47,415 nucleotides of DNA from Dysgonamonadaceae bacterium (GCA_031256775.1 JAIRPX010000072.1:1-47415), one strand, 5' to 3'; counted from the first letter of the stretch, positions 35,401-44,300 are shown. The notes: a model not told the origin generated them from the letters alone. Program-made: numbers and translations.

Positions 35401-35880
35401 AGCGAAAGTCATGGAGGCAATTTATATACGGTAAGCGAATATGATAATTTTGTATTCCGCTTTGAGTTCAAGCTGACTCCCGAAGCCAATAATGGCTTAG
35501 GTATCAGAACGCCGCTGGAAGGCGACGCCGCCTATATGGGAATGGAATTGCAGATATTAGACAGCGAAGCTCCTGTATATAAAGATCTTGCACCATATCA
35601 GTATCACGGTTCCGTATATGGAATTATTCCAGCTAAGCGCGGCTTTTTAAAACCAACCGGCGAATGGAATTATCAGGAAGTGATTGCCAATGGCGACAAT
35701 ATCAAGATTACATTGAACGGAACGGTTATTCTAAACGGCAACATCCGGGACGCTGTTAAAAACGGGACGCCCGACAAGCAAAAACATCCTGGACTATTTA
35801 ATAAGAAAGGACATATAGGCTTTCTTGGACACGGGTCGCACGTGATGTTCAAAAACATCAGAATCAAAGAACTGAAATAA
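32458..35880 (+). CDS. HEAT-repeat protein with two DUF1080 (3-keto-glycoside-acting) domains
   Basis: This 1140-residue protein has a signal peptide (IALLSTGIILAQ). Residues about 30-720 are a long alpha-solenoid of HEAT-like repeats. Two DUF1080/PF06439 jelly-roll domains follow, at about 734-945 (FISVFNGKDLTGWKG) and 950-1140 (YKILFDGTNMHEWTG). This family includes enzymes that cleave or hydrate 3-keto-glycosides made by Gfo/Idh/MocA partners. The two domains differ strongly, so they may perform different steps or one may only bind. The solenoid may be a scaffold. It follows the oxidoreductase by 21 bp. Confidence 0.9.
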   Translation: MKKIFSILYIALLSTGIILAQQPDNRTAKTIIADVLAQIPAQNEQQFIQQQKELISTGETGFIQLTKMLESPDEGNKVKIEYVLSGLTHYVSAQGLEKERVIIVNAFLNLLDIIKDVNTKAFVISQLGIAGKDEAVAKLSSYLNDDFLCKPAAAALTSINSPKSGKALLDALNTLKSNRLKENVVLSIAEMQFTEAEKPLKELLKTDDENLKSAIINALSRVGSKASLPELANAAEKVHYTPEKTGAVNAYVSLIKRVVEQGDSDVAEKAAIALSKNAEKNNQIQIREAALQIQMAANPSKVPALLRNALKDKSKDYRNAALNYALDYLNEPLCREIAGYLKKADKELKLDILNWFVSIYDNPNTKGNLDSSYGKIFAEQLADKQLDVKTLAAALLAKSGNEKDIAALAKLLISQDEQDIALAKKTLLFTKGNIAPAIAPLMDTASDKGKIAILELLASRKSDKQASIAFKYIDSSSPEVKSAAYVALKDVVGEKDTEFLYKLLLQAKPENVLPVQKALIAALKNIPVEKQSEIVLNQINKTPKDKWKLFYNVLASQDNSKTLNFLVERFKTGDATDKEAAFQALLSLQGFEIAGELLEISKDGNASAYSKRALERYVQLVSNPEISGENRRLFLTNALELAKTDELKNEILKHIGQTGSLIGLLLAGEYLNQPALQQSAANAVMNIALNNANCKGKNVRDLLVKTAKILNNPDAEYQREAIRKHLDKMPQEEGFISVFNGKDLTGWKGLVKNPLVRAKMKPEELAKEQTKADEQMRKDWKVENGLLIFDGTGYDNICTDKQYGDFEMYIDWKLEPSAEADAGIYLRGTPQVQIWNTARTDVGAQVGSGGLYNNKKNPSIPLKVADNQLGEWNNFYIKMTGDRVTVIFNGQLVVDNIILENYWDASQPVSPFEQIELQAHGSKVYYRNIYVKALERPKTFELSAEEKKEGYKILFDGTNMHEWTGNTVDYILEDGCISMHPSESHGGNLYTVSEYDNFVFRFEFKLTPEANNGLGIRTPLEGDAAYMGMELQILDSEAPVYKDLAPYQYHGSVYGIIPAKRGFLKPTGEWNYQEVIANGDNIKITLNGTVILNGNIRDAVKNGTPDKQKHPGLFNKKGHIGFLGHGSHVMFKNIRIKELK

Positions 35881-36200
35881 AATCAAAGACCACCTGCGTA
35901 TCGTCCAGTAAGCAAATAGATGCAATATGGGTTAAATTAGTAGAGACGCGATTAATCGCGTCTCTATTCGTTTACTCCTCTACTCTCAACTCGTTTACTT
36001 GTCTACTCGCCCTCTTGTCTACTCGTTTACTTGTCTACTCGTCCTCTCATTTACTTGTCTACTAGTTTACTCGTATAATAACTTAAAAACAAGCGCAAAA
36101 GCTGCGCCAGCTAATTCATAATTCATAATTCATAATTTTATAAAAAAGCATGATATACATATTTTTTATACAAATATATTTTATGCAGGATAAATATTGT
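35881..36200. repeat. Repeat-rich intergenic region: palindrome plus tandem arrays
   Basis: No gene is present. It holds the 26-bp palindrome (35941-35966), a pyrimidine-rich octamer array related to that at 17800-18000 (about 35969-36075, degenerate ctcgttta, cttgtcta and ctcctcta units), and three copies of aattcat at 36113-36133. The region separates the glycan operon from panB. Confidence 0.85.
35941..35966 (+). terminator. Perfect 26-bp palindrome, second copy, after the glycan operon
   Basis: The sequence is identical to 365-390 and lies 60 bp past the stop codon of the DUF1080 protein. Downstream sequence is attcgttt, a poor T-tract, so terminator action on the plus strand is less convincing than at the first copy. 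Confidence 0.5.
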
Positions 36201-36208
36201 TATCTTTG
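36201..36208 (+). promoter_or_regulatory. -7 box for panB
   Basis: TATCTTTG lies 17 bp before the panB ATG. The expected upstream TTTG is only weakly matched (ttta near 36179). Confidence 0.55.
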
Positions 36209-36225
36209 CAGGCTAATAAAAAGTT

Positions 36226-37044
36226 ATGTCAACTTACACAGAAGATAATCGCAAAGTAACAACTCAGCGCCTGATTGAAATGAAGCGTCGTGGCGAAAAA
36301 ATCTCCATGCTTACAGCTTATGATTATTCAATGGCTTCGATTTTCGATAAGGCGGGAATTGATGTGATATTAGTCGGCGATTCTGCCTCCAATGTAATGG
36401 CAGGATATACGACAACTCTTCCAATTACACTGGATCAGATGATTTGGTATGCCCAATCGGTAAGGAAAGCTGTTAAAAGAGCTTTGCTTTGTGCAGATTT
36501 ACCTTTTGGCTCTTATCAAGGAAATTCAAAAGAAGCATTATGTTCGGCTATTCGGATGATGAAGGAAACCGGCGCCGACGCTATTAAGGTTGAAGGCGGT
36601 AGAGAAATAAGTGAATCTGTCGAACGTATTCTTTCCGCAGGCATCCCCATCATGGGACATTTAGGTCTTACTCCTCAGTCAATCAACAAGTTTGGAACTT
36701 ATGCAGTTAGGGCAAGAGAAGAATCCGAAGCCCAAAAACTTATTGAAGACGCCTGTCTGCTGGAAAAATTAGGCTGTTTCGGAATCGTTCTGGAAAAGAT
36801 TCCTGCTTCGTTAGCCAAAGAAGTTTCCGAAAAATTAACGATACCGACAATCAGTATTGGAGCCGGTCCTTATGCCGATGGGCAGGTGCTTGTTATGCAC
36901 GACATGCTTGGTATTAACAAAAATTTTTCACCAAGATTTCTTCGCCGCTATGCCGATTTATACTCAGTCATAATGGATGCAGTTGAACATTATATAAAAG
37001 ATGTAAAAAACGGTGACTTCCCAAGCGAAAAGGAATCCTATTGA
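36226..37044 (+). CDS. panB: 3-methyl-2-oxobutanoate hydroxymethyltransferase
   Basis: This 272-residue TIM-barrel enzyme is the first committed step to pantothenate: it transfers a hydroxymethyl group from 5,10-methylene-tetrahydrofolate to 2-oxoisovalerate. Metal ligands D52 (VGDSAS), D91 (CADLPFGSY) and E123 (IKVEGG), with K121 and the catalytic E190 (IVLEKIP), are all in place. It overlaps the YgiQ-type gene by 32 bp. No other pantothenate gene is near. Confidence 0.97.
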   Translation: MSTYTEDNRKVTTQRLIEMKRRGEKISMLTAYDYSMASIFDKAGIDVILVGDSASNVMAGYTTTLPITLDQMIWYAQSVRKAVKRALLCADLPFGSYQGNSKEALCSAIRMMKETGADAIKVEGGREISESVERILSAGIPIMGHLGLTPQSINKFGTYAVRAREESEAQKLIEDACLLEKLGCFGIVLEKIPASLAKEVSEKLTIPTISIGAGPYADGQVLVMHDMLGINKNFSPRFLRRYADLYSVIMDAVEHYIKDVKNGDFPSEKESY

Positions 37045-38869
37045 ACTCGCGTGGCTGCCAACTACTCGAAAAGAGGTTGAAATGCGCGGATGGGAATATG
37101 TAGATGTTATCCTTTTTTCAGGCGACGCATACGTTGATCATCCGGCTTTCGGAGCTGCCGTAATTGGCAGGACTATGGAAGCTATGGGATTAAGAGTTGC
37201 TATTGTTCCCCAACCTAACTGGCGCGACGATTTGCGCGATTTCAAAAAATTGGGCAAACCGCGACTTTTTTTTGCTGTTTCGGCGGGAGCAATGGATTCG
37301 ATGGTTAACAAATATACGGCTAACTTGCGTCTCCGCTCAGAAGACGCCTATACGCCTGACGCTCGCGTAGATATGCGTCCGGACTATCCAACCGTTGTTT
37401 ATTCTCAGATTCTGAAAAAGCTTTTTCCCGACGTTCCTGTTATTATTGGCGGAATTGAAGCTTCCTTGCGAAGGCTTTCGCACTACGATTACTGGCAAGA
37501 TAAGTTGCTGCCCTGCATTTTAATTCCTTCCGAAGCCGATCTTCTGGTTTACGGTCAGGGCGAAAAGCCTTTGTCTGCAATTGTTTCCGCAATGCGGGAT
37601 GAAACATGTTCTCCGCTTTCCGTTCTTCGTTCTATGGATTTTCCTCAAACTGTTTCTCTAAAAAAGGAATACGGAAAAGAAAGCGGCGACATCGTTCTGA
37701 ACGACTATGAATCCTGTTTAAAGGATAAACGCAAACAGGCTGAAAATTTCAGGCATATAGAAGAAGAATCCAATAAGATGAAAGCCAACCGTTTGATACA
37801 GAAAACAGACAGTCTTTATGTTGTCGTTAATCCTGCTTATCCTCCAATGACAACTGAAGAAATTGATGCTTTCTGCGATTTACCATATACGCGGACGCCG
37901 CATCCCAAATACAGGGACAAAAGGATTCCTGCTTATGAAATGATTCGCCATTCTGTGAATATTCATCGGGGATGTTTCGGCGGATGCGCTTTCTGTACTA
38001 TTTCGGCGCATCAGGGAAAATTTATTGCTTCACGATCGAAAGAATCTATACTGAAAGAAGTTAAAGCTATTACAAAAATGCCTGATTTCAAAGGGTATAT
38101 AAGCGATTTGGGAGGACCATCGGCAAATATGTACGGTATGGCTGGAAAAAACAGGAGTATTTGTGAAAAATGTAAAACGCCGTCCTGTATTTTCCCTGTC
38201 ATCTGTAAAAATCTGAATGTAGATCACCGTCCGCTACTGGAACTGTACAGGGAGGTGGATCGGATTCCCGGAATAAAAAAATCGTTTATCGGTAGCGGCG
38301 TCCGTTACGATTTGCTGGTATCTTCCTTTGAAAATGAGGAATATAGCAAAGCTGCTCGCGATTATACTCAAGAGTTGATAAGAAATCATGTTTCGGGTAG
38401 ATTGAAAGTTGCGCCGGAACACGTTTCTCGACAGACGCTTGACTGTATCCGCAAGCCTGATTTTTCCGCTTTTTACCATTTCAAAAAAATATTCGATAAA
38501 ATTAATCGTAAAGAAAATTTAAAACAGCAGCTGATTCCATATTTTATCAGCTCGCATCCGGCTTGTACAGAATTGGATATGGCAGAACTTGCCATTGTAT
38601 CCAAAGAACTGGATTTTCACCTGGAACAGATACAGGACTTCACGCCAACGCCAATGACCCTATCAACAGAAATATACTATTCCGGCATACATCCCTATAC
38701 TCTTAAACCTGTTTTTACGGCTAAAAACCGGCAGGAAAAATTAAGGCAGCGTCAGTATTTTTTCTGGTACGATAAAAACTACAAACAGGGAATTATCAGC
38801 TCTCTTAATCGGCTGAACCGCCAGGATTTAATAAGGAAACTGTATCCAAATAATTACAAAACAAAATAA
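37013..38869 (+). CDS. YgiQ-family radical SAM protein
   Basis: This 618-residue protein has the N-terminal YgiQ domain ([27 protein letters not shown]). The radical SAM core has its 4Fe-4S cysteines at C321, C325 and C328 (GCFGGCAFC), and the C-terminal region is the DUF3362 type. The start is a GTG at 37013, the only usual start codon upstream of the conserved LPTT motif, so the gene must overlap panB. The reaction catalysed by YgiQ proteins is not established. Length is near the family norm. Confidence 0.93.
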   Translation: MTSQAKRNPIELAWLPTTRKEVEMRGWEYVDVILFSGDAYVDHPAFGAAVIGRTMEAMGLRVAIVPQPNWRDDLRDFKKLGKPRLFFAVSAGAMDSMVNKYTANLRLRSEDAYTPDARVDMRPDYPTVVYSQILKKLFPDVPVIIGGIEASLRRLSHYDYWQDKLLPCILIPSEADLLVYGQGEKPLSAIVSAMRDETCSPLSVLRSMDFPQTVSLKKEYGKESGDIVLNDYESCLKDKRKQAENFRHIEEESNKMKANRLIQKTDSLYVVVNPAYPPMTTEEIDAFCDLPYTRTPHPKYRDKRIPAYEMIRHSVNIHRGCFGGCAFCTISAHQGKFIASRSKESILKEVKAITKMPDFKGYISDLGGPSANMYGMAGKNRSICEKCKTPSCIFPVICKNLNVDHRPLLELYREVDRIPGIKKSFIGSGVRYDLLVSSFENEEYSKAARDYTQELIRNHVSGRLKVAPEHVSRQTLDCIRKPDFSAFYHFKKIFDKINRKENLKQQLIPYFISSHPACTELDMAELAIVSKELDFHLEQIQDFTPTPMTLSTEIYYSGIHPYTLKPVFTAKNRQEKLRQRQYFFWYDKNYKQGIISSLNRLNRQDLIRKLYPNNYKTK

Positions 38870-38899
38870 TTCCAGAACAAACAGAATATATCTTAACAG

Positions 38900-39469
38900 A
38901 TGGCAAATCCATGCAATAAATTGTTTGATCCGATGTTAGGCGATATTTTTTTCAGGAAAAACATTCGCGCTCGAAAATATATCATTCGCATCAAAACAGA
39001 AGCAATAACAGTAACTATCCCAAACAGGGGCAGTTATAAGGAAGCTGAATCTTTTTTCAGAAAAAACAGAGACTTAATAATAAAAAAAAAGGAAGAAATA
39101 AGAACGAAAAGCGAATCTTTCAGTCGTGAAAAAAATGTGCAGTACAACGAACCGGAATTGCGAAAACAGGCACAGGCAATCCTTCCCGACGAGCTGGCTC
39201 GACTGGCTAAAAAACATGGTTTTCACTACAATTCTGTTAAAATAAGAAAAAGCAAAACCCGATGGGGATCATGCTCTTCCAAAAAAGTTATTAATCTTTC
39301 CCTGTTTCTGGCGCTTTTACCTGCGCATTTGATAGAATATGTTCTTCTGCATGAACTTTGTCATACTGTTCAGATGAATCACAGTCCAGCTTTCTGGAAT
39401 CTCCTGAATAGCTGTACGGATGGAAAATCTAAGGAACTGAGGAAAGAATTAAAAAACTATCATATATGA
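38900..39469 (+). CDS. YgjP-like (DUF45/SprT-like) zinc metallopeptidase
   Basis: This 189-residue protein has a KSKTRWGSCSSK motif, then the zinc site HELCH (H151, E152, H155) with a third candidate ligand at H161 and the HSPAFW motif. This is the YgjP/WLM-like family M48-related fold. It has no signal peptide, so it is cytoplasmic. Substrate is unknown. It begins 30 bp after the YgiQ gene and ends 1 bp from the convergent lipoprotein gene. Confidence 0.92.
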   Translation: MANPCNKLFDPMLGDIFFRKNIRARKYIIRIKTEAITVTIPNRGSYKEAESFFRKNRDLIIKKKEEIRTKSESFSREKNVQYNEPELRKQAQAILPDELARLAKKHGFHYNSVKIRKSKTRWGSCSSKKVINLSLFLALLPAHLIEYVLLHELCHTVQMNHSPAFWNLLNSCTDGKSKELRKELKNYHI

Positions 39470-39470
39470 T

Positions 39471-40208
39471 TTATTCTGCTTTTTTATACAGGATATTTAA
39501 ATTTATATCTTTGATAATCATCTCAATACACTCTTGCGTAGTTATTGATAGAGATTCTGCCATATTTTCCATGAAATTATAGCGCAAACCGTCGATATCG
39601 TGATAATTATTTCCATATAAGGGCATTTCCTTTTCAAGCATGTAAGTTTTTTCCCATCGTCCTGATTCCCCGATAAGTCTGAGCTGAATTTCCATGCTTG
39701 TATTTGCCTTTGATCCGGATTCCCGATGATTTGTTAAATAATAACATCCAAGAAAAATAACCAGATCGTGTATTTTATAAACAGATTCGGTTTTAACATC
39801 TTTGAGAATAAAATCAACTACATAGTCTGCATCTTTCGGATTATCAACAATTTCATAACATCCGGTACGTCTGCTCTCTCTAAAAAAAGAAGTTACAAAA
39901 AAATCGGAAAACGATTCTTCCAATGAACTTTGACCAAGATTTATCCAAAATTCTTCCGAAAACGTATTAATAAAAATAAATGGATAAGCCGACCTTTTAA
40001 CTTTACTTACGTTAGTAAGCGCGCTGAATGAATCAAATTTGGCTGCCCCGATAGCGATTTTAACTTTCTGGTCGCAATCAATAATCTCGCTGTTATATGG
40101 ATAATCAAGTGAGAACCTGTGATTTGACAAACTTTTCAAAAGATTTTTGGGAGATGAACACGAACATAAAATAATGCCCGACGTCAACATTAATAAAAAT
40201 TTCTTCAT
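39471..40208 (-). CDS. Lipoprotein of unknown function
   Basis: This 245-residue protein has a signal peptide with lipobox LCSC (C17), so it is a lipoprotein. The body alternates strands and helices: KVKIAIGAAKFDSF, then a helix, then DADYVVDFILKDVKTES. This is reminiscent of the CsgG/LpoB-type periplasmic fold, but I cannot assign a family. It stands alone on the minus strand between convergent and divergent neighbours, with its own promoter. Confidence 0.8.
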   Translation of the reverse strand: MKKFLLMLTSGIILCSCSSPKNLLKSLSNHRFSLDYPYNSEIIDCDQKVKIAIGAAKFDSFSALTNVSKVKRSAYPFIFINTFSEEFWINLGQSSLEESFSDFFVTSFFRESRRTGCYEIVDNPKDADYVVDFILKDVKTESVYKIHDLVIFLGCYYLTNHRESGSKANTSMEIQLRLIGESGRWEKTYMLEKEMPLYGNNYHDIDGLRYNFMENMAESLSITTQECIEMIIKDINLNILYKKAE

Positions 40209-40245
40209 ATAAATTGTACAATAGTTTTTTTTATTTATTGCGGCA

Positions 40246-40276
40246 CAAAGATAATACGATTATTCAATTTTCACAA
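40246..40276 (-). promoter_or_regulatory. Bacteroidota-type promoter of the lipoprotein gene
   Basis: On the minus strand, TTG (40276-40274) and TATCTTTG (40253-40246) are 20 bp apart. The box lies 37 bp before the lipoprotein ATG at 40208. Confidence 0.65.
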
Positions 40277-40353
40277 GCAGCATCAGGAATACTCCATATT
40301 TGGTTATTATGAAAAATAAAACTATTATTTAATGTCGTTTCAAAAAAATACCC

Positions 40354-40361
40354 TACCTTTG
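40354..40361 (+). promoter_or_regulatory. -7 box for mfd
   Basis: TACCTTTG lies 48 bp before the mfd TTG start and 9 bp before the ATG of a nine-codon upstream ORF. No good TTTG was found 19-20 bp upstream. Confidence 0.55.
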
Positions 40362-40370
40362 TACCTGATA

Positions 40371-40400
40371 ATGAATAATAAAAAGATACAGCTACAGTAA
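40371..40400 (+). CDS. Nine-codon upstream ORF before mfd (possible leader peptide)
   Basis: ATG at 40371 opens MNNKKIQLQ and closes with TAA at 40398-40400, one base before the TTG of mfd. It lies a few bases after the likely transcription start. Stop-start spacing of one base would allow reinitiation. Such a short ORF can arise by chance, so coding is unproven. Confidence 0.3.
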   Translation: MNNKKIQLQ

Positions 40401-40401
40401 C

Positions 40402-43400
40402 TTGAAAAATTCTGTTTTACTTAATTTATATGCTGCGCATCCCTGCGTAAAAGCAACTTTAACTTTGTTGAAACAACCCAAAGTGAACCTTTTCCTGGAA
40501 GGGTTAACCGGTTCGGCAAAAAGCATTGCGTGTTCTGCAATTTTTGCGGAATCGCAAAGAGGTCATTTTCTTTGTGTTATGAACGATTTGGAGGAGGCTG
40601 GATATTTTTACCACGATTGCTGCCAGGTATTGGGGGAAGAGCGTACACTGTTTTTCCCTTCCGGTTTCAGGCGAAATATTCGTTACGGGCAAAAAGATCC
40701 CGCCAACGAGATTTTGCGTACAGAAACACTTGGCTGTCTGAATATTAACAGCAATCCTTATTTGATAATAACTTATCCCGAAGCATTAGCTGAAAAGGTG
40801 ATTTCCGGACGCTCTCTTCAAAATAATACGCTGATTATTAACCAGTCTGAAAAAATAGACCATTTATTTGTTGAAGAAATCCTGGAATCCTACGGATTTA
40901 AACGAACCGATTATGTCTACGAACCTGGACAATATGCTGTTCGCGGTTCTATTGTGGATATTTTTTCTTTTTCAAGCGAATATCCTTTTCGCATTGATTT
41001 TTTCGGCGACGAGGTAGACAGTTTGCGCATTTTCGACGTGGAATCACAGTTGTCGATAGAGAAATTGCAGTCAATCTCCATTGTATCAGGGAAATCCGGT
41101 GATTGCGATACCACACTTTTTTCATATCTTGATGAAAATACCACGCTGGTTTTTCAGAATGAAAAGTGGTTATACGAAAGGATTGCAGGCATTTGGGAAG
41201 AAGAACCTGTAATTACAAATGAGGAAACGTTTCAATCTATTGATGAAATACGACTCTTATTAACTAATGCGTCTGTAATCAGAGAATTAACAGGCAATTA
41301 CGGTAAAATTTTGCTTTCGTCGCCATACACAGACAGCATTATCGGAGAGAAGATTGTTTTTTCTACCGAGCGACAAATTTCATACCACAAAAACTTCGAT
41401 CTTGTTGCCAGTTCTTTGAAAGCAATACAGGATGAGGGTTATCAGATTCATATTCTGAGTGATAACGAGAAACAAATCACTCGGATTCGTTCTATTTTTG
41501 AAGAACGGAACGACAATATCGCTTTTACGCCGCTTCTTCAAACTATTCATGAAGGATTTATTGATAAAACCATACATGTATGCCTGTTTACGGATCACCA
41601 GCTGTTTGACCGTTTCCACAAATACAGCCTGAAATCGGAACTTGCACGTTCCGGAAAAGTTGCATTTTCGCTGAAAGAATTGCAGCAGTTTCAGCAGGGC
41701 GATTATGTTGTACATATCGATCATGGCGTAGGAAAATTCGGCGGATTATTTCGCGTCGAAATCAATGGAAAAATGCAGGAAGTCGTTAAATTAACTTTCC
41801 TGAACGAAGATATTATTTTTGTAAGTATTCATTCACTTCATAAAATATCGAAATACAAGGGGAAAGACAACGAGCCTCCACGCCTGAACAAACTGGGATC
41901 TGGCGCTTGGGAAAATCTGAAAGAAAAGACCAAGAAGAAAGTCAAAGATATTGCTAAAGAGCTGATTATACTTTATTCCAAGCGCAGGGATGAGAAAGGA
42001 TTTGCTTTTTCGCCCGACACGTATCTGCAAAAAGAGCTGGAAGCCTCGTTTATCTACGAAGATACACCCGATCAGCAGAAAGCCACAAACGACGTAAAGC
42101 AGGATATGGAAAGCTCCCGCCCAATGGATCGCTTAGTTTGCGGCGACGTTGGCTTTGGAAAAACGGAAGTTGCTATCAGAGCTGCCTTTAAAGCTGCTGT
42201 TGACGGAAAACAGACTGCTGTGCTTGTTCCCACGACTTTATTGGCTTACCAGCATTTCCAAACATTTAAGGAACGTCTGGCAGATCTGCCTGTTACGGTA
42301 AATTATCTTTCGAGAGCGCGAACTGCCAAACAGGTCAAGGAGATCCTCGAAAATCTTAAAAACGGTAAAATAGATATTATCATCGGTACGCACAGGCTTA
42401 TAGCCAAAGATGTATTATTCAAAGATTTAGGACTACTGATTATTGACGAGGAACAAAAATTCGGCGTGAGCGTGAAAGAAAAATTGAAGCAGTTGAAAAT
42501 TAATGTCGATACGCTTACGCTTACGGCAACGCCTATCCCGCGCACATTGCAGTTCAGTTTGATGGGCGCTCGCGATCTGTCGAATATTTCAACGCCTCCA
42601 CCCAATCGCTATCCTATTCAAACAGAGGTACATCAATTTGGAAACGACATTATTCGCGAAGCTGTTAACTTTGAAATGAGCAGGAATGGTCAGATTTTCA
42701 TTATCAACAATCGCGTTTCCAGCCTGAAAGAACTTGAAGGCATAATTAGTCGTGAAATACCTGACGCAAGAATTGCTGTCGGTCACGGGCAAATGGAGCC
42801 AACCAAACTGGAAGAAATCATAACAGGTTTTGCCAATTACGAATACGATGTGCTGATTGCCACAACTATTGTCGAAAATGGAATTGATATACCAAATGCA
42901 AATACGATTATAGTTAACAACGCTCATAACTTCGGATTGAGCGACTTGCATCAATTGCGCGGACGTGTCGGACGCAGTAACCGCAAGGCTTTCTGCTATT
43001 TGCTTGCGCCGCCGCTTCACTTGTTGAGTCCCGAATCGCGTCGCCGGTTGCAGGCAATAGAAAACTTTTCCGAGCTGGGAAGCGGTATTCATGTGGCAAT
43101 GCAGGATTTGGATATTCGCGGAGCCGGTAATATGCTGGGCGCTGAACAGAGCGGATTTATTGCCGATTTGGGATACGAGACTTATCAAAAAATCCTTAAC
43201 GAAGCAATCCTCGAATTAAAAAATGAAGAATTTTCAGATCTGTATAAAAATGAAAACGACATAGATACCGGCGAAAAATATGTTAATGAAACAAATGTTG
43301 AAAGCGATTTGGAAGTTCATTTTCCAGCGTCGTACATTCCAAACGATTCTGAACGAATCCTGCTTTATCGCGAACTGGATGCTATGGAAGATGAACGCGA

Positions 43401-43737
43401 TATTGAAAAGTTCCGCGTGAAATTAAAGGACAGGTTTGGAATGATTCCCGAAAAAGGTGAGGAACTGATACGGATTGTACATTTGCGACGTTTGTCGCGG
43501 AAACTTGGAATTGAAAAAATCGTACTGAAAGTCGGTAAAATGACAATTTTCCTGATTTCGCAGTCCGATTCAGCATATTATCAAAGCGAGGCATTTGATA
43601 AGCTATTGAAGTTTGTCCAAAAAAATTATAAGCGTACACAATTAGCTGAGAAAAATAACCGGCGTCTGGTGACTGTACAGGGAATTGATTCTGTAGAAAA
43701 AGCAGTGAAAATTCTGGAAGAAGTCAACGCCTGCTAA
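40402..43737 (+). CDS. mfd: Transcription-repair coupling factor Mfd
   Basis: This 1111-residue ATP-driven translocase removes RNA polymerase stalled at DNA lesions and recruits UvrA. The N-terminal UvrB-like region keeps a degenerate P-loop (EGLTGSAKS). The RNA-polymerase interaction domain starts near 430 (GDYVVHIDHGVGKFGG). The RecG-like motor has Walker A GDVGFGKT at 581, the DEEQ box from D682 and TATPIPRTLQFS. The TRCF domain ends the protein. The start is TTG at 40402: conserved sequence begins at once (LLNLYAAHP), and no ATG lies in frame upstream. Confidence 0.97.
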   Translation: MKNSVLLNLYAAHPCVKATLTLLKQPKVNLFLEGLTGSAKSIACSAIFAESQRGHFLCVMNDLEEAGYFYHDCCQVLGEERTLFFPSGFRRNIRYGQKDPANEILRTETLGCLNINSNPYLIITYPEALAEKVISGRSLQNNTLIINQSEKIDHLFVEEILESYGFKRTDYVYEPGQYAVRGSIVDIFSFSSEYPFRIDFFGDEVDSLRIFDVESQLSIEKLQSISIVSGKSGDCDTTLFSYLDENTTLVFQNEKWLYERIAGIWEEEPVITNEETFQSIDEIRLLLTNASVIRELTGNYGKILLSSPYTDSIIGEKIVFSTERQISYHKNFDLVASSLKAIQDEGYQIHILSDNEKQITRIRSIFEERNDNIAFTPLLQTIHEGFIDKTIHVCLFTDHQLFDRFHKYSLKSELARSGKVAFSLKELQQFQQGDYVVHIDHGVGKFGGLFRVEINGKMQEVVKLTFLNEDIIFVSIHSLHKISKYKGKDNEPPRLNKLGSGAWENLKEKTKKKVKDIAKELIILYSKRRDEKGFAFSPDTYLQKELEASFIYEDTPDQQKATNDVKQDMESSRPMDRLVCGDVGFGKTEVAIRAAFKAAVDGKQTAVLVPTTLLAYQHFQTFKERLADLPVTVNYLSRARTAKQVKEILENLKNGKIDIIIGTHRLIAKDVLFKDLGLLIIDEEQKFGVSVKEKLKQLKINVDTLTLTATPIPRTLQFSLMGARDLSNISTPPPNRYPIQTEVHQFGNDIIREAVNFEMSRNGQIFIINNRVSSLKELEGIISREIPDARIAVGHGQMEPTKLEEIITGFANYEYDVLIATTIVENGIDIPNANTIIVNNAHNFGLSDLHQLRGRVGRSNRKAFCYLLAPPLHLLSPESRRRLQAIENFSELGSGIHVAMQDLDIRGAGNMLGAEQSGFIADLGYETYQKILNEAILELKNEEFSDLYKNENDIDTGEKYVNETNVESDLEVHFPASYIPNDSERILLYRELDAMEDERDIEKFRVKLKDRFGMIPEKGEELIRIVHLRRLSRKLGIEKIVLKVGKMTIFLISQSDSAYYQSEAFDKLLKFVQKNYKRTQLAEKNNRRLVTVQGIDSVEKAVKILEEVNAC

Positions 43738-43779
43738 GTTTTTTGGAAATCTGTTTTGCCATCGAAGGAAATATGCGGT

Positions 43780-44268
43780 TTATGCCAATTCAATAACGTC
43801 CATATTTTTAATATCTTTTCCATCAATTGCAAAGCGCATAATTGTCCGTACACTCTGAAATCCGGACATTCCCGCCGCGCCCGGATTTAGACACAACATT
43901 TGTAAGTTCTTGTCGTACTGGACTTTCAGGATATGAGAATGACCACAAACAAAAAGTTTGGGCGTATCATTGTATATTTCCTGACGTATTTCCGGCTTGT
44001 AGTTGCCTGGATAGCCACCTATATGTGTCAACAACACAGTTACTTCTTCTATCGTAAACCTTAACACTCGCGAACATCTCATGCGTATAAGATGATCATC
44101 AATATTGCCGTGAACGGCTCTAACAGGTTTCAGGGCTTCCAGTTTATTCAGCACATCTTCACTGCCAATGTCTCCTGCGTGCCATATTTCATCGCAGGAA
44201 GCAAAATAGTTAGCGAATTTTTCGTCCCAGAAAGCATGAGTGTCGGATAGTAAGCCAATTCTTTTCAT
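43780..44268 (-). CDS. YfcE/MJ0936-type metallophosphoesterase
   Basis: This 162-residue calcineurin-like phosphodiesterase has the full dinuclear metal set: D9 and H11 (LLSDTH), D33 (HAGDIG), N55 (VHGNID), H82 (LLTHIGG) and GHSH at 109-112. Length is normal for the family. It has no signal peptide. It is the last gene of the minus-strand operon and starts 32 bp after thiH. Physiological substrate is unknown; family members act on phosphodiesters in vitro. Confidence 0.93.
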   Translation of the reverse strand: MKRIGLLSDTHAFWDEKFANYFASCDEIWHAGDIGSEDVLNKLEALKPVRAVHGNIDDHLIRMRCSRVLRFTIEEVTVLLTHIGGYPGNYKPEIRQEIYNDTPKLFVCGHSHILKVQYDKNLQMLCLNPGAAGMSGFQSVRTIMRFAIDGKDIKNMDVIELA

Positions 44269-44300
44269 ATTATTTTATTAACTTGATATACAGTTTATTA

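Noticed and set aside
42589-43188. 199-codon minus-strand ORF inside mfd
   Set aside because: It is antisense to the highly conserved Mfd motor domain. Long antisense frames are common in such genes and no family features are visible.
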